The notes under the pieces are model-generated. The model worked only from the letters and a program-made list of their open reading frames with translations, had not been told where the DNA came from and ran no database searches. Below are positions 1-12,600 of a stretch of DNA of 64,000 nucleotides, in pieces. How positions within the stretch are numbered: position 1 is the stretch's first letter; every line of letters begins with the position of its first letter. Source of the DNA: Phlebotomus papatasi. Taxonomy: Eukaryota; Arthropoda; Insecta; Diptera; Psychodidae. The stretch is from assembly GCF_024763615.1 (NCBI RefSeq), contig NC_077223.1:24304001-24368000 (forward strand). The letters run 5' to 3'. Both the position numbers and the translations under genes were made by a program.

Positions 1-1347
1 CGTGGCAGAGTTGCGAGTCTAGGTTGTTCCTTGCCTAGGATATCCTTGGGAATTGAGATCTCATGTTCACCAACATCTAGCTGCATCACCAGGAATTTAG
101 CGTCATTGGGCACATTTTCACTAAGTTCATTGAGATCTTGCAGAACCTTTGTAACGGTTTCCCTCTGGAGACGTTTCCTCTTCTCAATCACCGTCTTCGT
201 GAGACTGTTCAGGGCATTGCGCAGTTCTTGCTTTTTCACGTACGGGATGATCGATTGAGAAACATTTTCCTGCAATTGAGCAATTTTCTTCAAGCTCCCG
301 GACAAATTGGCCCCAGAATCAACAAGTTTCTTTAGCTCTTCGGCATTTTCCGTGAAGATCCGAGCACGATTGAGGGCATTGTCTGCCTCAGGGCCCGTTA
401 GGGCAACAATCCGACGAATACCTCGAGCAATGGATTCCTCAGTGACCACAACAAAATGCCCAATGTGTCCTGCCCAATGAAGATGAGTTCCTCCGCAAAA
501 TTCCACAGAAGTCTTCAAACCAGCCGGACCTTTGGGATCCTTTTCGAGTTCCTCCACGGGCACTTCAAAGGAAATCACTCTAACCGGATCTGGATAGACT
601 TCGTCAAAGACCGATCTCAGACCCTGAATCTGTTTGGCCAGAGCCAAACTTGCTTCTTTTGCATGAATTCGCACATTTCGCCTGGAAAAATCATTGACAA
701 TCTCCTCAATCTCCTGGACATTTTCAATTGTCAGCCCAGAATCCAGATTGAAGTCAAATCGTAATTTTTCCGGTACCACTAGAGATCCCTTTTGATTAAC
801 AGCGCCACCAAGGACACGGATCAGGGCATGATTGAGTGCATGAGTGGCTGAATGATTGTTCATAGTCAGTCTACGGCGAATTTCATCAATTTGCGGCTGA
901 ACCTCATCCCCAACCTTCAAAACTCCCTCCACCTTTCCAATGTGCAGAATGTATCCACCGTGATTGAATACCTTCTCCACAAATAACTCTCCCTCATCCC
1001 CACCAACCTTCGTCAGGACTCCATGATCGTAAATCTGACCACCAGATTCAGCATAGAAGTACGTCTTGTCCAGTAGGATTCCCACAGTTTGACCAGCTCC
1101 CACTTCCTCCACAAACTCACCATTGAGGCGCAGCGCTAGGATTTTGGCGGGCGGGCAAGGGTAGAAGATGTAATCTTCCTCTTTGTCAGGATTTCGTTCG
1201 TAGCGATACTTGTAAGAATCGTCCGTTGTGGGCACTTTTCGAGCTTCCAAATCGGACAAAGCATGAACATCGAGCGAGATGACATGCTCCTTGGAAGTTT
1301 CCTTGCCCTGGGATAGGATATGGGCACGTTCCTTCGCGGCTTCATAG
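1..1347 (-). CDS. AlaRS: Alanyl-tRNA synthetase, second coding exon (editing domain; continues beyond the left edge)
   Basis: On the minus strand this exon reads open for 449 codons to the window edge. It follows from the exon at 16370-17688: that exon ends in phase 2 and the first base here (1347) completes a Gly codon, giving the junction MEG-YEAAKERA. The acceptor is an AG at 1349-1348 after a short AT-rich tract. It encodes the linker and editing half of a class II alanyl-tRNA synthetase, which attaches alanine to tRNA-Ala and hydrolyses mischarged Ser/Gly. Visible family motifs are AESGGQIYD, the zinc-site pair HSATH and CGGTH, and the following GIRRIVALTG. About 892 codons are seen in the two exons; family members are near 960, so the last part of the C-terminal domain lies outside the window. 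The length and motifs fit the cytosolic enzyme. Confidence 0.95.
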
Positions 1348-2207
1348 CTGGAATTGTTTATTTAATTTGGTTTTTGTTTTAAGTCGTAATCGCTTTTCTA
1401 GAGCAATTAAAGGATATTCTATAACTCGGTCACGTCATAAATTCTTGCGCATTTTTGAATGGTTTTAAAGGATTTAAAAAAAATTGGAATCAGCGGAAAA
1501 TTAAGGATTGGTCCTTATGACCTCTGCACATCGTGAGCAATTTTCATCAAAAAGTGTCATTTTGACGCACTTTTTTTCACTTCAAATAAATTTACTTCAA
1601 ATTTATCTATTCTGACAAAAAATACTCTCAATGTGAAGATGTAGATGCCTTTTTTGAGTTGATACATTTTGTAAAGATTTCTTAAGAGCTTCTACACTTT
1701 TCGTCAAAATGGACTATTTGCAACAAAATAATTTGCACATGCACACGTAAATTGCGTCAAAATTCACCATTTTGACGAAAATTCTTCACAAAATACAAAA
1801 ATAATGATCTCGTTCTGCAGACTGAAACCAAAATTGGAAGATTTCAAGACGTCAAATTTCTAGTTTTCTTGAAATAATTCCAAGAACCTCTCGATGGTGC
1901 TTGGAATTTTCAAGATACTAACAATTTGAAAGGTTTCATACAGAAATGACTCTTTATGAGAAATTTTTCTAGAAGAGATGGTACAAACACAAAATTACTA
2001 TGAAAAAAAAAACTGCGTTTGGCCTTGTAATTTCATACAAATGGTACATATTTTGAGATGTACGTATCGAATATACCCTGAATCGAATAATACCCTGAGA
2101 ATACCTGCAAAAGAATCACATTTTGCATAAGCATTTCAAGGTTTATCACAAGTCCCAATTTTGGTTTGGATTTCCTGTGTTTCCGTTTATGGCCTTTCAT
2201 TTCTTCT

Positions 2208-2742
2208 TTAACCCTCTAACGGGTAAGACCGCCTCCAGGCGGTCTTCACAAAAATCACATTTACAGCGACAATAAAGGCTTTATTTATTTAAAAGTGCTA
2301 TAGTGTCCTCGGTAATAGTCTTATAAACATCTCTTGAAAGTTTGAACTCATTTTGTCTCTTCGTTTTGTTGCTATTCCCAGTTTTGTGTGACAGGTCAGA
2401 GAAAAAGCAACAAAAAATATTTGTGCAAAAAAACTCATTTCCAATTTCCATAAAAATACCGATTTAAAGTTATCTGACAAAAATAAATTTATTTTTTACT
2501 GAAAGATATGTCATTCTACTTTATATATTTTATTAAAAAAATGTGAAAAAATCTAAAAATGTGAATTTTAGAAGCAAAAAGAGTTTCAAAAAATTTTTAT
2601 ATTTTCTCATCTAGCGCCTAAACTAAAAAAGATAATGAAGAATGGATGGTTTTTTCAACTTTATTGGATCATAATTATTCTAGAAAACATTGTTTTAGAA
2701 CTTTTTTTTCGCATATTAAAGAAAACACCATTAGAGGGTTAA
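2208..2742. mobile_element. TTAA-flanked MITE (piggyBac-like) with internal hairpin
   Basis: TTAA at 2208-2211 and 2739-2742 brackets a 527-bp non-coding segment whose ends are inverted (CCCTCTAAC at left, TTAGAGGG at right). The TTAA duplication and CCC start are typical of piggyBac-type elements. Just inside the left end is a perfect 9-bp hairpin, AAGACCGCC-TCCA-GGCGGTCTT. No transposase is encoded. Confidence 0.65.
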
Positions 2743-2764
2743 AGTGGAAAATCTTGAAATCTTG

Positions 2765-2989
2765 CACCGAGAGAAATCCGAAAAAGTTAAAATAACATTC
2801 CGGAAATGTTAATTTTACCCTGCATTATTGATCCAAAATCGGTGTAAACATTATGCTTTTTAGGTGTATTATGGGTTAAAGTTACCCTTCTTTCATGTTA
2901 ATTTTACCCTTAAAAGGTGTAAAATTAACATTAAAAAATGTTGATATATTTTTACACCTAAAAAGTGTTAAAGTTACGTGGAAAAAATG
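2765..2989 (+). mobile_element. CACTGAG-family MITE, copy A (right end lost)
   Basis: This belongs to a ~250-bp family present five times in the window. It starts CACCGAG rather than CACTGAG. The internal signature GTTAATTTTACCC recurs in both orientations. The right TIR (CTCAGTG) is missing: the copy runs into the repeat at 2990. Confidence 0.7.
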
Positions 2990-3322
2990 ATGCATTGGTA
3001 CAATTTTGTCACTTGCAACCAAACGCTACTCTTTGTTCTTAAATATTATTTTATAGACTATTTATGTAAGTGTGTAATATAATGACTTCCGGTTGTTATT
3101 AATGCATTTGGCATAATCACTTTCAGAATTTTTCACTTACAACTTCAGTAATGGTAGATTTGAGCAAAATACGCTCTCAAATGAAAAACTGTATATTAAT
3201 AACGGATTTTGGCCCAACAAAATGGCTAGAATGCATCACGTATTCCATATATCATAATGATCGTGATCAGACTTAATCCTGTGGTAAAATTACCAAATTC
3301 GGACTCCAAAGTTTCTTCACTG
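2990..3322 (+). repeat. Dispersed ~330-bp repeat, copy 1
   Basis: The segment from about 2990 to 3311 matches 27,073-27,410 almost base for base, in the same orientation. Shared landmarks are GGTACAATTTTGTCACTTGC and GACTTCCGGTTGTTATTAA. It is non-coding and of unknown class. Confidence 0.75.
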
Positions 3323-3513
3323 ACAAGGGAAGTACTCGAGTCATCAAATTCAGAAAAATCTGAGGCTTTGCTCAACTACGCATAAAGGCATCAAATTAAA
3401 CGTGGTATATTCAAAAAGTGCGAAATCGGGTTAATTTTTTTTAAAAAATTCCCCAAAGTTGAAAATGACACCTTACGCAGCACATAATAAAGAAAATTCA
3501 TATGGGACTGCAT

Positions 3514-3586
3514 GCGGCGGTGGCTCAGCGGTAGCGCACCGGGCGTTCAACGGGAGTGCCGCGGGTTCGATCCCCTGGCTCCGTCT
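3514..3586 (+). other. tRNA-like sequence in left palindrome arm
   Basis: A box A-like TGGCTCAGCGGTAG and a box B-like GGGTTCGATCCCC are properly spaced, as in a tRNA. The acceptor pairing has two mismatches and the anticodon stem does not form cleanly. It is more likely a tRNA-derived or degenerate tRNA than a working gene. Confidence 0.55.
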
Positions 3587-4451
3587 GTTTTTTTTCCTTT
3601 TGATATCTTTTTTTTCAATTAAAAATTCTATTCTTTATTAAGTAGTATTATTGTAGTGTAAATTGCTTATCTAGAGTGCTGAATTAAAATCCCCAACAAA
3701 TTTTTAAAAGCGATAAAAGTGCATCCCATAATTTATCAAATAATCAATTTACTAGTAGAAAAATAAAAAACAACCTGTATGTACTTACAATCAGCTATCT
3801 GAAGATCGTTGTAAATATTATTTAAAGTTTTTATTGAAATTTTATAAAAGATTAGAAAGGTCGAAGACCCAAACCAATTTTTTTGGAAAAATTCATTTGG
3901 AAACCTGCACTCAAACTGCGATTGTGAAAGTATATCTTTCATTCGATGTGCACATTGTGATTGCATTCTCTGTTTTAATCATTTCTTTACTGAAATCCAT
4001 ATTCACTAATTAGTTAAAAAAAAAACTAATTCGTGTATTGTGGATTTCGGTAATGATTAAAACAGAAAGTACCACAACGAGAGCATATGGATTACAAGTG
4101 TGCCTTAAACATTTTTTTGCGCACAGGTTTCCAAATGTATTTTTCCAAAAAAAAATGGTTTGGGTCTTCGACCTTTCTAATCTTTTATAAAATTTCAATA
4201 AAAACTTTAAATAATATTTACAACGATCCTCAGATAGCTGATTGTAAGTACATACAGGTTTTTTTTTTTTTATTTTTCTACTAGTAAATTGATTATTTGA
4301 TAAATTATGGGATGCACTTTCATCGCTTTTAAAAATTTGTTGGGGATTTTAATTCAGCACTCTAGATAAGCAATTTACACTACAATAATACTACTTAATA
4401 AAGAATAGAATTTTTAATTGAAAAAAAAAGATATCAAAAGGAAAAAAAAAC

Positions 4452-4524
4452 AGACGGAGCCAGGGGATCGAACCCGCGGCACTCCCGTTGAACGCCAGGT
4501 GCGCTACCGCTGAGCCACCGCCGC
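4452..4524 (-). other. tRNA-like sequence in right palindrome arm
   Basis: This is the mirror copy of the tRNA-like sequence at 3514-3586. It differs by one base, CACCTGG instead of CACCGGG in the anticodon-arm region. Boxes A and B are the same. Confidence 0.55.
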
Positions 4525-4638
4525 ATGCAGTCCCAAACGAATTTTCTTTATTATGTGCTGCGTAAGGTGTCATTTTCAACTTTGGGGAATTTTTAAAAAA
4601 AAAATTAACCCGATTTCGCACTTTTTGAATATACCACG

Positions 4639-4983
4639 TGTTCAGTAGATGAACATAAATTTTAGAAGATATATAAAAGAAATAGACAAATATGTAAAGA
4701 TAAATAAATAAATATTGTTATTGGATTAGAATAGACAATTTGTAATATTATTGAAGCAAATAAAGCACTTATTGATATATGGTATTAAGAATAACCGTTG
4801 GGTTAGTTTAAACAAGTTAGCATAAATCCCGGCAATATTTCCAATTTCCCCATAATTTTCCCAATAATTTCCAATTTCCCCTCAATATCAAAAATGTTAA
4901 GCTAAGCAGAAAATTTTGTATAAAAGACGAATAATTTTGGCAATAAATCAGTTCATCATTGACCAAGAAACCTTGTGTTTACA
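4639..4983 (+). repeat. BEL 5' LTR
   Basis: 345 bp, TGTTCAG...TTTACA. It contains the promoter at 4919-4953. AATAAA at 4942-4947 lies just before the predicted transcription start, so R is short. The primer-binding site should begin at about 4984 (TTGGTCCATCAAGCC); I could not assign its tRNA. Confidence 0.92.
4919..4953 (+). promoter_or_regulatory. BEL LTR core promoter: TATA box and arthropod initiator
   Basis: TATAAAAG at 4919-4926 is followed 31 nt later by TCAGTT at 4948-4953, the arthropod initiator consensus. This predicts transcription starting at the A at 4950. The spacing is what is expected of a TATA/Inr promoter. Confidence 0.75.
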
Positions 4984-6013
4984 TTGGTCCATCAAGCCAC
5001 CTTAGTTTATCGGGAGAAATCCCTGAGGAGAACTCTAAGGTGTGCCAGAACCAGCAGCTTGCAGCCCAAAGAGAAGGAAGCTTACCAGATCCGGAGAAGA
5101 ATCCCAGGAAAGGAGTCTATATCCAGGAAGGACCCCCTGACTAGGCAGCTGAGATATTCCAGCTTGAGGAGGACATCCCGGTGAAGTAGTGATACCTCTT
5201 TGTCGTCCAGACGAGACCTTGTGGGAATCCCAGAGGCCCGTGTGACGTCCGGAAGCACCAATATACAGTCCACACTACGCCAGTGCAATCGGCCAGCCAG
5301 CCATCGCCAGAGCATAAGAAGCAACCGCCAGTGCAGTCGGCCAACCAGCCGCCGCCAGAGCATAAGGAATTGCCGCCAGTGCAGTCAGTCGGTAGCTGCC
5401 AAGGGTATATAGACATCGCCAGAAGCAGCCAGAACACTCTGCCAGGGCATCAGAAGCCGCCATCAGAAGCAGCCAGAACACGCTGCCAGGGCAACAAAGG
5501 CCACCACCAGGGAAGTCAGAAGTCGCTTCCAAGGCATCAGAAGCCGCCAACAGAAGCCGCCATCAGAAGAAGCCAGAACACGCTGCCAGGGCAACAGAGG
5601 CCACCACCAGGGAAGTCAGAAGTCGCTTCCAAGGCACTAGAAGCCGCAGTTAGAGCAACCAGCTGCTACAGCAACAAAAGCCACCAGTATATAGTGCTAT
5701 CCAGCTATAGCCAAACCGGCCAGCCGCCGCCAGAGCAGTAGTCAGCCAGCCGCCGCCAGATCAGCAGCCAGCCAGCCGCCGCCATAACAATAGCTAGCCA
5801 GTCGCCGCCAGAGCAGTAGCTAGCCAGCCGCCGCCAGAGCAGTAGCCAGCCAGCCGCCGCCAGATCAGTAGCCAACCAGTCGCCGCCAGAATAACAGCCA
5901 GCCAGCCGCCGCCAAAGCAGTTGTGCCTCTAAAGCAGTAGCGCCGCCAGAATCATCAGTCAGAAAAGCCAGAATCTCTCACCGATCAGAATATCAACTAT
6001 TTTTTGTTTAAAA
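4984..6013 (+). other. BEL leader: ATG-free, with CAG/CCG-rich minisatellite
   Basis: From the predicted transcript start (4950) to the donor at 6013 I find no ATG on the plus strand. From about 5280 to 5950 it is made of degenerate ~24-30-bp repeats around GCCAGCCAGCCGCCGCCAGA. The base composition (C, A and G rich) is unlike the AT-rich surroundings. Open frames here lack ATG and change with the repeats, so they are not taken as genes. Confidence 0.8.
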
Positions 6014-6217
6014 GTAAGAATTATTATAAATAACCTATTATCCTTATCCCAGTTCCTAATTCATAGCTCCTTTAATTTATGCACACATAAACTGCCTTCA
6101 TTGGCAGAACGACATCTCGTGCAATATTGAATGAGATATTAATTTAAATTTGGGCACTCGCAGAGTGTTTGAGCTTAAATTAATATTTTAGAGCTAAAAT
6201 TCCTTTCTTTCTCATAG
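6014..6217 (+). other. Predicted 204-nt intron in the BEL leader
   Basis: The donor is AAA/GTAAGAA at 6014 and the acceptor is CTTTCTTTCTCATAG ending at 6217. A branch-like GCTAAAA lies about 20 nt before the acceptor. Splicing joins the A at 6013 to TG at 6218-6219, creating an ATG. The intron contains two ATGs with very short frames, which splicing would remove. Confidence 0.65.
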
Positions 6218-6636
6218 TGAGGCCGGAAGATTTGCCATATTTTACGGCAAAACCATTAGGTGAAGGAGAAGAGGATAGGCAAAGGAGAAATATTTTAAGA
6301 GATTTTCTCAAATCCGCGGCAGGGAATAAGATAGATATTCCACCATCGTTGCAATTTTTAACGCCGAAAAATCAAAACTCTGACCCGGAACCAATCAGAA
6401 TAGGATCAAAACGGCTCACCCTCCAGGAGTGGAAGGAAAGAAAGCAGCTCCAAGAAGAAGCAAGGTTAACAAAAATTCCGGATGCTTCCAATCCACCGCG
6501 TCTTTTTGCACTAAGAAAAAAGAAGACAAGAGCAGGGAAAAAAGCAAGGGAAAGGAAAATAAAGAAGGCACTAGCCACTTTAAAACATTATAAATTTGAA
6601 TTTTGTGAGACTTGCAAAACACTGATAGAAAAATAA
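6218..6636 (+). CDS. Candidate accessory protein of the BEL element (139 residues, start codon made by splicing)
   Basis: The frame is open from the acceptor to TAA at 6636 but has no ATG in the unspliced RNA. With the intron 6014-6217 removed, the start is the A at 6013 plus TG at 6218, in good context (AAAATGAGG). The product is 139 residues beginning MRPEDLPYFTAK, very rich in Lys, Arg and Glu. It has a basic stretch near residues 100-117 and a CETC pair close to the C-terminus. No family is recognised. It ends 43 nt before the gag ATG, in another frame, so the spliced RNA would be bicistronic. A regulatory or nucleic-acid-binding role is only a guess from the charge. It could instead be a decayed gag fragment, but the clean frame, acceptor and ATG-free leader argue against that. 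Confidence 0.6.
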
Positions 6637-6679
6637 ACCAAATACTTTTCAATTAACTTTTCTCTGTTGTCAATTCATT

Positions 6680-9600
6680 ATGGCTCACGGTTCAAAGAAT
6701 ATTAATCTGCCTCAGGAAGAGGAAGAAATTGGAGAGATTGACACATTTTCGGTGAAACAAGCACTTTTCAAGGGAGTTCAAGAGGAACAAAAGGAGTATC
6801 TCGAATACTTTGAGAAAGTTTTAACTAATCTCAAAAAGTTACCGAAAGAAAGAATAAAAGAAGATGTTCTTAATAAGCAATTGCGTAGCGCAGAAGATGT
6901 GTACAAAATATTTTCCGAACATGAAGGTTCTCTAAAGAAAAATCTAGAAAAAGATGATGACTATTTTAAACATGGCTATTTCGTAAATGGCACTCAAATA
7001 CTACAAAAAATCCGGGAATTTGTGGATTTAAAACTTGCACAATTAAAGGGCACTGGTGCAATAAAAAAAACGCATGAAAAGAAAGCACTTCTTACAAAAA
7101 GGAAAGATATTACCAAAAAACACACTGATGATGCACTATCTACAATAGAACACACTGACTCTGAAACATGCACTGACGATTATTCCAGTTCCTCCAGCTC
7201 AGAGTCCAGTGAAGAAAGCGATGCTGATTCAGCAAAGAGATCGCGAAAGAAAAAATGTGCAAAGCGAGCGCTTCCGAAGCTTCAGCCAATTCAAATTACA
7301 ACATTCACTGGTGAAGCAAAAGATTGGAAGACGTTTATACAATTGTTTAGGAATATAATCCACAAGAATAAATCCCTGACGAAGATTGAAAAATTCCAAT
7401 ATCTTCTATCTTATCTGGGACCGGAACCAACGAGAGTCATTTCTCGCTTGGCTCTCACAGCGGAAAATTACAAAACCGCGCTTGATCTTATTATAAATCG
7501 ATATGATAATGATCGTAGAATAGTGTCATCATACATTAATTCAATTCTCGACATAAAGACTGTCGAATATAGGAGCGCATCGGACATAATCAAATTACAT
7601 GATGTATTGAAAGAATGCGTAGGTGCTTTGGACGATATCAAAAATATTTGTCCACATAGTTTTATAACTGCATTTGCTCTACGCAAATTAGATTCAGAAA
7701 GCACACGCATTTTTGAACAAAGTGTAAAAAATGCCCGCCAAATGCCTACCATGGAGAATTTCTTGGAATTTTTGGAAGCCAGAAGCCATGCGCTTACTCA
7801 AGAAAAAAGGTTGGAGTACAAGTCCAAACAAAAGTCTAAATCAGCTAAAAAGACGAGCTACCACAGTACTGTAGCCGAAACGCTATCATGTCCGGCTTGC
7901 AGTGAATCACACTGGCTGTCAAAGTGTGAGAAATTCAAAGCAATGACCTATGATGAGAAAAAGAAACTCGTCAAAACTAACTCATTGTGCTTTAATTGTT
8001 TTGGAAAGCACAATTTCAAAGATTGCACCAGCAAATATTGCTGCAAAACATGCAAAAAGAAACACCACAGTATTATGCATGCTCCAAAGAAAGACGCCAA
8101 CTCAGCGCAACCAACGAGTCTAGTAACCCAGGTCAAGAATGCCACTGAAAATACGAATACAGAGGCTTCCAAAAATGACTCTACGGACCAAGTACATTTT
8201 TTCCACACAAACAGTGTGGCCCATATTTTCCCAACCGCTTCTGTACGGATACAGGCGAATAATGGAAAATGGTATGTCTTCAAAGCACTACTAGATTCAG
8301 GTGCTGGAGACAACTTTATTACTAGTAGAGCAACTCAGATGCTGCAACTCCCAAAACAAAAAATAAGAGCATCAATAAAAGGAATTGGAAATGTACAAAA
8401 CAACACATCGAATTTCATAGTAGACATATCGTTAAAGTCACACTTCTCAGATAATTACACAATCAATGCAAACGCATATGTACTTCCAAAGCTGACAGGA
8501 TTGCTTCCGTCCCAAGACCTAAAGTTAGATGATGACTCAATTCCATCCAACTTGATCTTGGCGGATCCCAATTTTAGCATAGCCACGGAAATTGATTTGA
8601 TACTAGGCGTGGGTGTTTATAGAAATGTTATAACAAATGGCATTAAAAAACTGAATGACTTGACCCTACAGAAAACACAGTTAGGGTGGATAATTTTTGG
8701 AGATTATAAACAAGCCTCTCCACAAGCCTATGTTACAAGCATGGTAACAATGGCAGAAATTGACACTAATCTAAGAAGATTCTGGGAGATAGACACACAG
8801 CCAGTCGAAAGGAAATTAACTGATGATCTTTGTGAAAAACACTTCCGCAAAACAGTTACGAGAAATTGGGATGGCAGATACGTGGTAGCATTGCCATTCA
8901 AAGAGGATAATCCTGTTTTGGGAGACTCCAGACGCAAAGCGATGGCCAGATTCTTAAATATGGAAAAGAAATTTAAACAGGATCCTCAATTAAAGGAAGA
9001 CTATCATCGATTCATGAAAGAATACTTGACACTTGGTCACATGTCTTTAGCAAAAAATGGACAAGGGAAATATTATCTTCCCCATCATGCAGTTACAAAG
9101 GAAGACAGTACCACAACGAAAACACGAGTGGTTTTCGATGGGTCGTGTAAAACCACAAATGGAAAATCCCTAAACGATCTGCTATGCGTCGGACCTAAAT
9201 TGCAGGAAGATTTGACGAAAATTCTTACCAGATGGCGCAAATACAAAATTGCTTTCACTGCAGATATTGAAAAGATGTTCAGACAAATCTTGGTCAGACC
9301 AGAAGACAGAGATTATCAACGCATATTATGGCGTTTTAATGAGTCTGAACCGGTGCAAGAGTATGTTCTCAATACTGTAACGTATGGGACAGCTGCCGCA
9401 ACCTATTTATCGGTTAGAGCTCTTCATCAGCTGGCCGAGGATGAAGGAACTAAATATCCTTTAGCTCAGAAAATCCTTACTAGGGATTTTTATGTTGATG
9501 ATTTACTGAGCGGCACTGACACAGTGGAAGAAGCAATTGAAGCAAGGATACAGCTAAATGAATTACTAAAACTGGGAGGTTTTAATTTAAGAAAGTGGGC

Positions 9601-12600
9601 ATCAAATAATTATAAAATGTTAAAGGGACTTCCAAGACACATGATCAACACGAATTATGTCGATTTCTCTGAAAACAATTTCATCAAAACTCTCGGAATT
9701 CGATGGAACACTCATGATGACTGTTTTACGTTCAGAATTCAAATTGATGATAATGGAACTGTCACGAAAAGACAAGTATTATCCTCAGTGGCTTCGATTT
9801 TTGATCCTCTAGGATGGCTAGCACCAACAACAATAAACGCAAAGCTGTTCATGCAGGATCTATGGAAAGAAGGAATTTCATGGGATCAACAGGCTCCAGA
9901 AAACATGGAATTACAATGGAGAAATTTCAACAGCGATTTGAAGGCTGTTAATGAGGTTAAAATTCCACGGTGGATAAATACTTTCAGAGGACTCAGAATA
10001 CAAATTCATGGGTTTTGCGATGCATCCGAAAAAGCATATGCAGCAGTAATATATGCTAGAATATGTTCCGGAACTGAAACCCAAGTATTTCAGTTGGCAG
10101 CAAGAACTCGCGTGACACCACTAAAAAGCAAAGTCACACTCCCTCGCTTAGAATTGTGCGCAGCCACACTTCTAGCAGAGCTCATTGATTCATTAAGCAT
10201 GGAAATTGAAGAAATTGATTTCTTTGCATGGACAGATTCGGAAATCGTTTTAGCATGGTTAAAAAAAGACCCTGCTACCTGGGACACCTATGTAGGCACT
10301 AGAGTGTCAAAAATACGTAATACAATACCACAAGCCAAATGGCAACACGTCTCATCAGGAGATAATCCAGCAGATTTGCCTTCAAGAGGAATGTCTGGAG
10401 AAGAAAATGCGAATTCAACGTTATGGTGGAATGGTCCTGAATGGCTAAAGCAATATCAGAGCCACTGGCCAAAGGAACACCTCCAATCTATTAAAACACC
10501 AGAAAAACCAGAAAACTCTAGCGAACAAAGTTCAGAGGAAAATGATGAAGTTAATAACATGTTTGAGGATATACAAGTACTTTTCGGCCACATAGACACA
10601 AGAGAAGACGAAATAGCTCCTCGTAGGAATGTTCAAAGGAAGGAAAAGGTACAAATTGCGCATGATAATGATTACCCATTATCCTACACGGTCAAAAGAT
10701 TTTCATCATTCATCAAATTAAAACGAACAATCGCACTTTGCAAAAGATTCATTTTAAAGTTAAAATGTAAAAGGCTTAAAGTCTCTTGCAAAATGGAAAA
10801 TTCATTAAGTGTTTCTGAACTAGAAGAAGCCGAAAATGCTATCGTTAGATCTTTGCAAAATCATTATTACAGCAAAGACATTGAAGAAATAAAAGCGCGT
10901 AAAAAGATACCTTTGAAAATGCAGTCCTTATACCCCACATGGGACAAGTATGCAGAAATTTTGCGAGTCGGAGGGCGACTTTCACACGCAAATATTTCAA
11001 GTACTCAAAAAAACCCAATACTTCTACCAGCAAAAAACCATGTAGCCCAGCTGATGATAAGAGAAGCACATGAAGAAACATTGCATGGAGGTGCCCAACT
11101 CACACTTAATCAGCTGCGTCAAAAGTATTGGATTATGGACGGCAAAAGTCATGTCAGGGCTGTATTGAGGAAATGTATTAAGTGTTTTAGACACAACAAT
11201 GTTTCTCAGCAACAATTAATGGGGGATATTCCAAAGGATAGAGTAACTCCTAATCCACCTTTTTCGGTAAGTGGAGTGGACTATGCCGGTCCATTTCAAG
11301 TTAAATGCTCAAACACTCGTGGAGTGAAAACAACGAAGGGATACATAGCTCTTTTCGTATGTTTTGCTACCAAAGCAATTCATCTGGAATTCGTTAGCGG
11401 ATTATCAACCGAAGCTTTCCTCGCAGCATTAAAACGCTTCATATCAAGAAGAGGAAAGCCATACAAAATATATAGCGATCAAGGTACAAATTTCGTTGGT
11501 GCAAATAATACGCTAACAAATGAGCTCCAAAAAGTCATTAGACAATGCGAAGAGGCTTCAATAAAATCAATGTCTGAAGAAGGCATTACATGGATCTTTA
11601 ACCCACCATCAGCGCCACACTTCGGTGGGCTCTGGGAGGCAGGCGTCAAGTCAGTAAAATACCATCTAAAAAGAGTTCTTTCGCAGACGACACTTTCCTA
11701 CGAAGAATTCTCAACGGTATTGGTGAGAGTAGAAGCTGTGTTAAATTCAAGGCCTATAGCACCACTCTCTAGTGATCCAAGAGATTTCGCTGCCTTGACC
11801 CCGGGACACTTCCTGATTGGAAGACCACTGACTGCACACCCAGAACCAGAAATCATGACACAAAATCCAACAAATCGATGGGTACTTTTAGACAAATTGA
11901 ATCAAGATCTATGGAAAAGATGGTCTCAAGAATATCTCAATGAGTTGCAAAAGAGGCATAAGTGGAGTAAAGAGACTACAAACTTGAAAGAAGGAGATCT
12001 CGTACTTGTAAAAGAAGACAACATGCAACCACTACAATGGCCATTAGCGAGAGTGGTGAAACTCCACCCAGGAACAGATGGAAATATACGAGTGGTTACA
12101 CTAAAAAATCAACATAACGTTGAGCGACAAAGACCAGTAGTAAAATTAGCTAAACTACCGGTAGAGAATGAGGAAGAATTATACAACGGAGATGTAAAGG
12201 ACACAGTCGTTGAAACCGAACAGCCTGAGTCTAGTAAAGGACCAACGACTAGAGCTAGAGCAAAAAATCTTGGATTATCAACAATAATCCAAGTTGTCTT
12301 GCACGTCATCTGCTTAATGACAACGGTATTTGCAGCGAACACTACAAGCTACGATACTGAAATGCAGAAATTTCATGGGCAAAACTACACAATCATACAT
12401 CCAGCAGCAGGTTTATATATTGAAAACTTGGGTACAGCTTTCATAAAGAGAGGAAATCTTCGGGTGGAAGCGACTTTCCCATCAGAAGATCTTCAATATG
12501 ATGAAACCAACACAGAAAAATTGTGTGCAACGCTACGAGATAGTTGTAATGAAATACGCAATACAACAGACCATGACATGTGCGAAGGTTTAGTACATCA

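Larger units (their letters stand above)
3323..4638. repeat. Long palindrome (foldback), left arm plus most of right arm
   Basis: The left arm 3323 to about 4014 is repeated in reverse complement from about 4020 onward, with virtually no spacer (centre in ACTAATTAG...ACTAATTCG). The right arm is cut at 4638 by the BEL element and resumes at 14443-14525. Arm length is about 690 bp with few differences. Each arm carries a tRNA-like sequence. Antiparallel small reading frames here are only the two arms read twice. Confidence 0.85.

Noticed and set aside
3736..4284. Antiparallel 76- and 65-codon frames
   Set aside because: Both are the palindrome arms read from each side.
3514..4524. Functional tRNA gene pair
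   Set aside because: Boxes A and B are good, but the acceptor and anticodon stems have mismatches, so only tRNA-like is claimed.
5283..5741. 152-codon plus-strand frame in the BEL leader
   Set aside because: It has no ATG and is made of the leader's minisatellite, which is open in several frames on both strands; no domain.
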